The notes under the pieces were generated by a model, which had not been told where the DNA came from, made no database searches, and worked only from the letters and a program-made list of their open reading frames with translations. Source: Pomacea canaliculata (lineage: Eukaryota; Mollusca; Gastropoda; Architaenioglossa; Ampullariidae). Taken from it: a stretch of DNA of 64,000 bases. The number at the start of each line of letters is the position of its first letter. The first letter of the stretch is position 1. Positions 51,601 to 63,600 of this stretch are shown here, one piece after another. Made by a program: the position numbers and the translations under genes. The stretch is from positions 5,258,227 through 5,322,226 of the forward strand of contig NC_037595.1 of NCBI RefSeq assembly GCF_003073045.1, given 5' to 3'.

Positions 51601-54600
51601 TATACTTGTAGACCAAAAATATTCCAAACATTACCTGAACAAAACAGGACCTAGGTTTCACTAACTCTGCATTCATTAAAGCTGTTGGCAGCACAAATGG
51701 TTCACGCTAAGATTTCTCTAAGTAAATTTTGGGATTGCAGCAGATACACATAGAACAGTGATGCATAGTGTGGAGCTGAAGAGAACCAATGTCCAGAAGC
51801 TGCGCCGAGAACTCGAACAGCTAGAACAGGAGACAGAGACCCACTTAGTGGATATTGACAGTGACAATGTTCAGCTGAAGGTATCTTTCATTTCTTCAGA
51901 AATTTTGATATGCATCTATTAAATAATTAAAAGGAAGGAGATCTAGTGTCACAGAATGCTTTGCAAGGGTGTTTAGATGTGCTGCTTGTAGGACAGAATG
52001 GATGATCTGTGAAAAGACAACAGTAAAGTGTTCCACTCACTGGGTATGCAGAGCCTGTCGGGGCTGGTGGAACAGCTGGAGAGGGAGATCCCCATGCTGC
52101 AGCAGCGACAGCAGGAGGCCCGAGCACTGAAACAGCAGCAGGAGGCAGATTCAAAGGCCAAAGAGCGGCAAAATCAGGAGCAGCTCAAGAAAGAGATAGA
52201 TATAAAGAGAAAAAAGTAAGGATGTTCAGCATTATATTCTCTTATAGATACACACAGGGAAGCAGATAGTTGAGGGGTTAGAACACTGGCATCTGTTCAA
52301 ATCTGATTCAGTATCCATGTGGTGTTTTAAACCACCCCAACTGAGCCAGCTGATGAATGGGTACTTGGATTATTAGGTTGGTGAAGGTAGGGTAGGGATC
52401 GAGAGGAGATATGACCCCAGTCACAAATAGCTAGCCCAAAAGAAAATGTTTTTAATACCTCACCCTTCAAAGGTCAAAACTCTAGAGATTACCTTTATGC
52501 ATAATTGAATAATGCACATCTCACGAAATGTGACTGGTGAAGTGGTAAAGTGCTGTCATTGAATATTACAGGGTCAAGGAGGCTGTACCCAGTAGTGCAG
52601 GTGAGTTCTAATGGACTGATATTTACCAGACGTTCTTTCACTTGTCCACTTTTTTTTTTATTTGTGCTGTTTTATTAAGGCAATATAAACACAGAACACC
52701 CTGATAACATTATGACAACATTTGTCAACTACAGACTGGAAAATCTGAGCATAGCCCAGCTAGCATCAGTTTGACAGTTTTGATATGATTTTAAATATCA
52801 TTTTGATAGTTAATTTTTTTTATCATGATTCCCAATATTCATTCTGTTAATGAAAAAATCTTTACTGGTCAGACTGAGCATCCAATAAACAGCATATTAG
52901 ATAAATACAGTACTTCAGAATCTGTAACAATACATCTTTATTGTCTATGTCTGGTTACAACAGAGATAGAAATTTTTCTTTGTTGCTGGGAGCTCCCACA
53001 GTCAACTGCGAAAAAATATACATAATAAATTTCATATGACACAATTGTCAGATGCACTTCCTCTTACTCTCTTACACACACACATCTTCTGATTATTAAT
53101 AGCATTAAAGGTGTATTGTCACATGGACACACTGATATATACAGTCACTAGTACAACAACTCCTACCTTAAAATGCATTCGAACCTCACTCCTAAATTAA
53201 CAATAATTAATGAAGCATGGTGGTTACACAAAAAGAAACCCATACTTGCACCATAAAAATTTTTGTTCACGGTACTCACACTTAGCTCATATTACACAAA
53301 TCATGCTTTCTGAGTACAGGTTATACATGAAGGCACCTTCCAGTCTCTAGCACTAATGCTTTTTTTTTTTGTTGAGCTTTTGTTCATACCCTGAACCTTG
53401 TATGGCAACTTCAGGATTTTTCGAAGGCATCTGTGCCATTTCTTACTTTGCATTGTCCTGGTACATTCTGTTGAATCTTACTAGCCCAGACAGCTGCTAA
53501 TATTCAGAAAGGGAGGAACTTGTGACTTCTTGATAATGATTGCTTCACTTCCAGTTAGATATAGCCTAGTCCCCAGCTTCACATTATTTTGCTGTCCTAG
53601 GGTAAGGTCCACATTCTAAAAATATTTATAAAAAAAAGCAGCTGACGAGAGGGTTAGATACACAGTGTTCTTTTCATTCAGGAAAACAAGATGCTTGGTT
53701 TGACTTCAACAGCACTAGTGCAGCCTCTGGAGCAAGTCATAAAACAGAGGTTGAAAGTAATGCTTGGAGCAGTGCTTTTAGTAAACCTTCAGCAGCAGCC
53801 ACTGGAGCTTCTAAAGATATATGGGGCTCCTCGGATCCTTTTGCTAGTCAAGATTTATCAGCAGGTATTGTGTCTGTGTGTGTGTGCTTCTTCTCCAGCT
53901 GAGCAAGTTACCAATACCCATTACTCAATGCAGATGAAGTTTTAATCCACGTATTGTAAGAGTAAAACAAGGTGTAAGTAGATTACAGAATTGCATGTCC
54001 CAGTGGTTGAATGGAAGGGAAAATAAATTATTTTGTTCTATTTTTGAGAAGGTGATAGTTATTTAAATGAGAATTTATTTTCAGGTTCATTAGGAAGTAT
54101 GCCAAAGACAAAGTGCAAGGTGCTGTTTGCTTTTGAAGCAAGGAGTGATGATGAACTGAGCATAAATCCTGGAGATGATGTCTGGGTAAGAAGTTGAAGT
54201 TTGCAGTATGATCCTCAATTTAAATCTAAAGGTGCGGACACGTGAGAAACACAAAACTTTTCCGAAAGTCCTGTTTTTTTCTGTTTGCCATTTGACCTAC
54301 ACTGCAACCTGTTTGGCTCTTGTTTGCAGCCTGTTTGCCATTTTAGAACCCATTCTAAAAATTTCATGACGGTTATCAGTTTTTTCCAAGCATGGCTTCC
54401 ATGACCACTCACCAACTTGACTGAACATTAAATCATTCCCTTAAGTGAATTATTTACAAATTGATCGTAAATTATGGATTCCCGTGAACCTTTTTTTTTT
54501 TTTTCGCAAAAGACTTTTTAGGAGAAACAAGCTTCATATCCATTCAGGCAAAATTTGGTTGCTTGTTTTCGAAATTTGAAGAAAGTGACCAGTATTGCTT

Positions 54601-57600
54601 AGAAAGTTTTTTAATTGATGTACTTGTTTATTACATTACTGTATGTTGGTATAAAATGTTTCCTGTGTTCGATGCAATATCTGCTTTCCTGACACCATAA
54701 AGAATCATGTCAATATATCATTTAAGGTAAGATCATTAAAGATACTGGACACTCAAGCAGTTGAAACCTATGTGATGAAGGTGTTAAGTGTGTCAGCTAA
54801 AATTCCAAAACAGGTGGTTCAGATTCTCGGTTGGTGTGTGTATTTTGTTTGTTGGCTTTGGTTGTTTTAGCAGGTGCTGACCTTAACTCGAAAAATAATA
54901 CTTTCTTCACCATCATTTGCCCGTAAATTTGCAATTAAAAAAAAAAAAAATTCATGCAGCCGACAGTCTAACTACGTACAACTGCTGAAAGAATTTTAGA
55001 AAAGTAGAGTCAGTACTAGAATAATGCTATAAATTACTCACTTCTTGTCTACAAATCCAACCATAGCAGAAGATAAATCGAAAACTCTCACTATGGAGGT
55101 CTGTTATAAGTGTTGAATACAAATATGCACCTGAATGTTTTTTATTTTATTGCTTTGAGATACACACATACATGCACATAGTAATTTTTATGTACAGTGA
55201 ATTTTGAAAAAAAGAGTAAGATCTAAAGCTGATCGTAACGTCTAAAACGGATGTTTGAGGGATGTAAAACAAATTTTATGTTTTTTGTCAAAAGTATATA
55301 GATAATATCGAAACTTTAGCAAACAGTCTATGTGTAAAGCCAACATGTTTCAGGTACTGGATGATCAAGGTGAAGTGGTTCCTGGCATGGAGGAATGGTA
55401 CAAGGGAGAGAGAGGTGGTAGACATGGCTGGTTCCCAAAGGCTTATGTAGAGAAGTTGAATGAATCGGCATCACTGTTTTCTAGTCAACCCAGTACCTCA
55501 GATTTATTTGGGTACGTTTTTTATTTTCTGAAGTGACTGTCATTGCAACTATAATTAAAGGGTTTTCTCTTTTTAATAAAATTTTTAACAGTGACTTAAT
55601 CCTCTGGTGACAAAACATTCCTTTGTATTGAATTTCTTTATTCCTTTGCATGCACACTAACAAATTATGAAGTCCATGTCACATGCATAATCATCTGGGA
55701 AAAATTCATGTATTGTGATTAAACGGTTTCTCATGACCCAACCCGTATCGTGGAGGAGTTTTTTCAATTGCATGTAGACTTGCCTCGTTACTTTTCAGAA
55801 GTGCATTCCAGCCTGTTCTGTCATCCAGTCAGACAGCAGTAACTCCTGTTGGAGGAGGGGATGGGTTGACAACATCTGCTTTTGAGCCACAGGTCTCAGA
55901 CTCCTTTCAGCCAACACCAGGAGAGGTAAGCTGTCATTTTGGTGCTATTTGGTTGTTCCTCTTCATTTAGAACACTAGGTCTTCACCATCCTCAACTATT
56001 TTATACTGAACTAGTCATGCTCTTAGTTGTTCATCATATTTTCTTCAACTACACAAGATGTTTAGATGTTTGTACTTCATCTTCATATCAAGTTAGTTAA
56101 GATTCTCAAATGGCTCAAGTCAAAGCCAGTTTGCATGATAGCTTCAGCTATTTGCATGTAATGTACTATGATTCCCCATCTACAGAGTCTGCCCAAGTGT
56201 CAGCTGGTTTGCGCAGGGTGTGTCCTATCCAGCTCCATTTGCGCTTTTTGATGTCTTGGCTAGTGGCATTCTGGCTGGTTCTTTTCCACAGGCTGCTGTT
56301 GGAGATCTTTTCAGGCCATCTTATTCCCAGAAAATGGCATAGGTATTCGGTTGGTAAAGGTCTAGAGCTTTGGAGCTTGTTGTTGATGGTGTTTGTCACT
56401 CTCCAGGTTTCAAACCATACAGCAGGACTGCCTTCACATTGGTGTTGAAGATGGGGTCTTGCTGAGGAAGGAAGCTAGGCTGAACTAAATTCATTAACTA
56501 AAGTTGGTTAATATCTTTGTTGTGTTTTGCAGTCAAAGAAGGCACCGGAAGGTTTGAAGGCATTAGCCATATACCAGTGGAAGGCAAGACAAGACAACCA
56601 TCTGTCCTTTAATAAAGATGATGTCGTTGCCATTATGGAGCAAGAGGATATGTGGTGGATGGGAGAAATGAATGGCAAGGTAAGCAGACCTTATCTTTTG
56701 ACACCTACACATTTCAACTTTTTTTTTCTTTCAGTCTCTGTGCCCCCACAAAACCCCTAATGTTACAGTGCGAAAAATTACTGGATCTTGATATACAAAG
56801 TCAGATATTTAGTGTTTCCAGCTATGTGTGATTTTTAATATTCTCTGTAAACTTTCCTCTCGTTTATTGTCTGTGGACATTTTTTTAAATATTGCTCTTA
56901 AGTTCGGTATTTTAGTACAGTTAAGGCAGTTTAGTCAGCAGTTAAGGTCAAATATGATCAGTTAAAATGAGCAGCAGATGTGATCCAGTGTAAAGACAAC
57001 AAAAAATTTAAATAATCATGCAGCTATTCCCAGTGCACCAGTACCAGGGGAAAAAAAATCCAGCATGATAGCAAAAGATTACTTTGCCTGCCTGTTGTAC
57101 AGCAAAAATAATTAAAAATAAACCTAAATGCAAATAAATTTTTTCAATCCTTCTAGTGTTGTAATCTGTACTTTATGGAATAGTGCTTAAGATTTTCATG
57201 TTCTAACCACTTTTTTGGACATGCAGGTTGGCTGGTTTCCCAAGGCTTATGTTAAACTCCTGGAGTCTGAAAAGCCTTTGAGCAGGTAATCAAGTGTTGT
57301 GTCTAATTGTGCAGGACTTAAAGGTACAAAGGGTAAAGGTGAACCTGTGACCTGCAGTCACAGAGCACTAATGTGTCAAAAACCTAACTTATCATGACTT
57401 CAGCTTTACCTATCCTGACCCTTTAAGGAATCAGGTATCAATTCCTTAGCTGATTAACTAGGGGAGGTACACTGGGTATCAAACCATTTAATGCAGGGGT
57501 GCCCAACCTACAGCCCACGAAAGTCTTAAGGCAGAACTTCTTGTGGGCAGTTTTTTAAATGGTTTTGCCGGGCAAGGGAAGGTAGCAGCACCCGTGATGC

Positions 57601-60600
57601 AGACTTTTATGCGATCAGTCTTCCCTGCTGACAATAATCGGGGTGGAGATCACAGGCAGTGCCGACTACCTAATCGCTGTCTGTCAGCACCACATGTACT
57701 CGTGATTCTGGCTCACAAGATTTTATATCGTGTTGAGTGCAGCCCTCGGGCGAGAAAAGTTTGGGCACCACTGATCTAATGTGTCCACATTCTGGTTTGA
57801 ATTTTGTTGCTCTAGCCACTTGGTCCTCCAGATTTAAAGATCAATGAGCACACTTTTTTTTTTCCAGTACAGTTTCTTGAGCACTACTGGGGAACTTGGG
57901 GTGGGAAAGAGGCTTTTTGTTTGTGGGGTATTGAGGGGAGTAACCTCTTTTTTAAAGTTTCGTTATAAAGTGCAACTGGCCAGATCTGAGTTAACTGCCT
58001 TCTATTTAAAAAATATGCCTTCCAACGTTGATGTACACATGCTATTCACCATTATGTTCAAACTGATGGACTTTCATTGGTGGGCTGGATTATTGTTATA
58101 TCATTCCAGTTTGTGGCTTCAGTGGTGTAATGCTGTGATGTTAGTAATGAGAATTAGTTGCCCTAACTTGATGTCTTGTGTTGTTTTTTTTTTTATGGGA
58201 CTGGTTCTTAAGCTTGATGGCTTATAGAAATGTATCAGTTTCCTAATGTTGTGATGATAATGGCTCAGATTAGTCCTATCAAATAGTTTCTTGTGATGTT
58301 TACTCTTGTTAGTGGTGCCATCATTAGGTAGCAGGAGAAATATATATATATGAAGTTGTGTTGAAAAATCTTTGTGTCACAGCTCTGAGACACCCAGCCC
58401 AATGGGAACATTAGAAAGGAACGGCAGTGCCAGAGATTCACCTGCACTTGAAAAGAAAGGGGGTAAGTTGAACGAGAGATATTGTTTGTTAGCAATCACC
58501 TTTGATCATCCAGTTGGTATTTACGTTTTCAAAATATCATTTAAAACTTGTAAAATATGTATGGTCAGAAATACAACTACATTATTGGTGCTTTCCTCAA
58601 AGGTTTTTAAGAATTGTAAAAGGATCCAGATTCTGAGGTTGAACAACTTTATAGACATCCTCATATCATCAGGTTTTCCAGAGTGCACAGAAGACATTAA
58701 TGTTGGAGATGATGAATTGTTATTATAAATCTCAATTCTGTTGTCACTTTGACATCAGTGTTACTTGAACTCACAACTTTGTATCAGAGTGGTGTTACAA
58801 GGGGCACAGAATTTTATGTCAAAATGGTTAACCCTGAATGATTCAGCATTAATCGCAAGGACTACCATTTTTGCATACAATTTGGAGCCCAAGCAACACT
58901 CTGTCAACAAAGGAGGTTATGAAATTAGTTGCTCTGTTGTTTGAAGGCTTTTCTGCCTCTCAAAAATTCCATGATTAACTTTTAGATTGTAGTGCACCTG
59001 CTATTGTTAATATGCTTGCAGAGTATTATGTGGCAATGTATTCATATTCTACCGAGGAACCATCTGACCTGGCCTTCGGTGAAGGGGACATGATACTTGT
59101 CACTCATAAAGATGGTGATTGGTGGACAGGAACCCTGGGTGATAAATCTGGAATCTTTCCCGCTAACTATGTGAAGAAGGTAGAAATTCAGGTAAATAAT
59201 CCTTTCTTATTAGAGATTATAAAATCTTGCTATGTGTGCAAGACAATGATAAAAAGGGGTCTGTCAGATTTTGTAAGGTCCAGAATTGACAGTGTATTCT
59301 TGTGTGGGGAGGGGAGGGAGAAAGAGAATGCCTTGACATAATGCAATTTTGGGCAGGAGAGGGGTAGATTAAAAAAAAAAAAAAAAGGTGAGGATAAGCT
59401 TATGTGCATGTATGTATGCTTTTCTGTGTGTGCATTTTGGTGGTCTGGGACTTATAAAGATAGTCATGGACACTGTTATGTTTAGCCTTGTTTTGCCAAG
59501 ATAGGAACATTAAGTTTTTTTGCTTATTATTATAGTTTTCAACATTTGTATTTACTAAATTGCACCTTTCAAAGATCGTCAAGCACGAAGGAAAACATTG
59601 TGCACATATAAAATTAAAACATATTTGAAGTCTAGGAACATGTGAAAGAAATGTTAATGAGTTTTGTTTAAAGCATGTTTCTCCACAGGTGAGTAAATGT
59701 GGTAAGGTGTGGTAATATGATTTTGGTAGCATTCAAGAACAGTCTTATACAAAACATTCTGTGAGTGTGTGTGTGGGTGCACGGGGTGCGTGTGAATGAG
59801 AAGAAATTGCAAGATTGTTTTTTTGAATTTGTTGCACTTTTCATTTTGAATGGTATGAGCACATGTAACCCTTTACAATTTATTGATTTCTGAGACATTC
59901 TGCATGATTAAGAGATATTGGTTTTAACTAAGCTTATAATTAAGAGGCACATAGTTCTATGTCCTGAAGCACTTCTTCAAAACACCACGCATGTCTAGAT
60001 AGTTTTAGTTTTAATTAACATGATTGTAAACTAATCAGTGTACTAGTTTTATTTACCCACCAAAATTTACAAAGATAGGAGACATTTATGTTTGTTCTTT
60101 GTCAGCCAGTTACTGGAAAGTTTGTAATAGTTATTATGATCATTGAAAATAATCAAAACGTTTCATTTTATCCTCTTTCAGTGTGTTTTATGAAAGGCAG
60201 ATTTTGTGAAAAGTTGGGGGCGTGGGGCTTAGAAGAAATGAAATAAGATGTGAAAACTTGAAAAACACTTTTTGCACAGAGTGCAGTGCAGTACCACCAT
60301 CTCCCTTTTTCAGTCCCATCCTCTGTGTGCCCATCCTGTCCATTTTTTTTTAAACGTGTGCCATACTGTAGAGATTGTTTCATTCCTTTTCAAATATTCC
60401 TTTTGCACTTTTGCTTCCACCACAAAACATCTTAAGTCTAGTAGGTGCAGGAAAATACCTTCGTAGAATTTTCTCAGATTCAGGCTTGTCAGGGGCAGCA
60501 AGTCAGCATGAGACAAGCAGTGCAGACTCTTCAGGGGCTCACATCATAGTATCTGTGGCATAGTGGAGATTTAGTAAACAATGAAGAAATTCGTTTGCCA

Positions 60601-63600
60601 CAAAATTCATCAGAATTATTAGTGAACCTCAGCAATTTCCTTGTTTACTATATATATCACATTGCACTGCAGATGGGATGTTTTCTTTTAATTGAAAAAA
60701 TCACACATGCTATTCTCTCTACCACCCTAGTAGAAACCATTTCAAGGATGTAGAACACATTCTAGTATGAACTATTTCAGTTGAGATCATTGTAGCACCT
60801 GTTCTAGGCTAAATCATTTCAACAAGATATATATATATAGCACACACTCTGGCATAAACCATTTCAACTGGATGGCAATAAAGTACTTGAGATGTGTGGA
60901 AAGCTATGTGCAGTCTGGCCCCATGTAGAACACTTTTCTTTCACAGCCCACAAACTATACAAAACCCTACCAACCAACCAATACATCATACAAGCCAAAC
61001 AAAACCTCACCCATTGGTCCATAAAGAAATAGAAAATACAGCATTAAGGTCTACCTCTATGCAAAAAAGTGCATCACTGTGAAGCCCACACTTATGCAGA
61101 AAAGTGCACAGCCCTCAAGCTTGCCCACATGCTAGAGTTTGATGTCAGCAAGATGTGTGTATCACCTTTATAACCACTAAATATACCTGTGTGCCAGTGC
61201 AGTGTACCTAATAGTTATTGTCAGACTTCTGAGGCCAGAGTGCAAGAATCAGCACTGTCAGGTTCATCATAATTATGTTCATAGTTTTATTTTGAAGTTT
61301 TCAATTTTTTTTTTTTATTTTTTTTTGTAGTTAAAAAAAAATTCACTGCTTTGGTTTTGGTATCTTTTAGTTAGTAAATCTTTTTATTTGATAACTCATA
61401 ATGGTCATCCAGTTCTACCATAAATAACTCTATAAAGCTCTCGTGTGATATCAAAAGTTGTCCTTTTAAAACACAGATTTTGTGTACAAATTAGTATGAT
61501 TGTTGTAACTGTATGAGATGGTGTATAAACACATCATTCACAGTCAGCCAATGGCAATATGCCCTGTGTTCAGATGCTAACATGTCACAATAACACATGT
61601 CACTTTGTTCAGCAAAGTCTGATGAACACTGAATGGTGCTCCTCAAGGCCTGTAATACTGTCGCTTACCAGCAAAGCTATCACCCTTGTGGATATTTTCA
61701 ATGTTGTGCAGGGCAAGGGTGTCTCACCCAAAGCACCACCCAGACGCAAAACTAAAAAAGTAAGTTTTCTTGGTATTGTTGGAGAAGAACTCACAACTGC
61801 TGACCTGAGATCACCAGAAGCCATGCAACAAGATTTATTTGACTTCGGATCAGACCTAGCAGGGGTGTTTTCTTCACATCATACACCTCCAACACCCTCG
61901 TACAGCGAGAACCTCTTTGATCTTGGAGATGATTTGAGGGGCACTTCTTACTCAACAGCATCAGCTACCACTATTTCTCAGCTAGAGGATAGCTTAGATC
62001 CACTGTCCTTTTCTTCTGGTGCATCAGACCTCCTAGGTAAAGATACAAATTCGAACACTTCTATAAATACTCCTGATCTGCAGCCTACGACTGATGTCAC
62101 CACTGGCTACTCACTGCTGTCAGGTTCGAGCTCAGATTTTCTTGATCTTTCCTCCATGATCAGCAGCAGCTCCTTGTCAACAGGGTGGGAAGCAGAGAGT
62201 GGCAGAAGTTCTGGAAACCCTGTATTGGAGCTTGGCAGTTATAATTTAAGAGGTGCACCTGTGCCTGCAGAGGTGCAGACGTCTTCAGCAAATAGCCTGT
62301 CAGAGCTTCTCTTTGATAGCCAGATAAGCACACCTGCTAGCGTTAAGGAAAGCCAACCAGAACACAGCATAGCATCCATTAACCAGTCTGACCAGATCTT
62401 TGATAACCTGATGAACACACCCCCTAGCACAAAGGAGGGGCAGCTCGAAAACAGCACAGCATCCAGTGGCCAGTCTAACCTGATCTTTGATAACTTGATG
62501 AAAACACCCCCTAGCACAAATGAGGGGCTTCTAGAGCACAACATAGCATCCAGTGGCCAGTCTGACCTGATCTTTGATAGCCTGATGGGCACACCCCCTA
62601 GCACAAATGAGGGGCTTCTAGAGCACAACACAGCATCCAGTGGCCAGTCTGTAACTTTTTGCCTGGATGAAGCCTCCAGCCTCTCCACTAGCAGCTCAGC
62701 AGCTGAGCTGACTATTTATGAAGAAGCATCAAAGCCGGAAGTGCTGCCCATGGTAAATGTTTCTCTTGAGCCAGGCATATCTTCAGAGAGAGGCTTTCAA
62801 CAGTTGTCAACTCAAAATAGTGACATAGAATTACTGGGTCTTGGTCACAACCAGCAGGATAGTGGATGTGCCTCACACAGCTTAAGCATGGATACCTTGT
62901 TTTTTGATGATCCATTTGTAAGGGTAGACATCTCGAGTGGGTCCACCTCCCATCCCATGGACAGTATCATACCTGAACAAACTTCAGAACAACCTTTTAC
63001 AGCCAATGAATCTGAATATTCTTCCTTGCAGGGGAGCCTTGTGGATACTCCTGCCGACTCAAAAGTTACTGAGGTGCATAACAATTGATTAATATTTAAT
63101 ATAATTTCTCAGTTAATGGCAGTTAATGAGTCATGACTTTTTTGAATGCTAAATCAGTTTAATATTGTAAGTTATAATGGTAATTAAATCAGAATGTATA
63201 AAAAAAACCAAGCCATTTAATGTGTTGAGACTGCATTTCATGAAAACATCAGTGACAAAGAATGTTGGATCAGTTTACTGTTAAAGGATACTTATAAAAA
63301 TTTTAAAAAAGGACATAAGTGTTGGGCTTATTTTGATTAACAGCATGTTGAATGCTAGTTTGAAGCACAGTTCAGAGCATGCTTTCTTTGAATGACGAGC
63401 ATGGAGACTAAGGCAAAACAACATAAAATAATAACATAAAAAATTCTGTGTACATTTTTTTCTTTCACAAATTATTTATTTTGTCTTTTACAGCCTGGCC
63501 AGAAAAGTGTAAAGAAACCTGGTGAGTACAATAAAGTAAAGGCATCGTAAACATTTTCCTGGTTGTTGTCTTTAATCAAGTTTTTAAAAAAGTTCATTCT

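Noticed and set aside
60484-60563. Possible extra intersectin exon after a CTTGTCAG acceptor
   Set aside because: In the phase required by exon 59022-59191 it reaches a stop after 18 codons, and no donor restores phase 0 for the exon at 61712.
61559-61711. In-frame upstream extension of the giant intersectin exon starting at an ATG
   Set aside because: The strong acceptor at 61710-61711 joins in phase with SH3C, and the upstream residues show no family similarity; most likely intron.
62239-62688. 149-aa minus-strand ORF
   Set aside because: Antisense shadow of the 87-bp coding repeat in intersectin.
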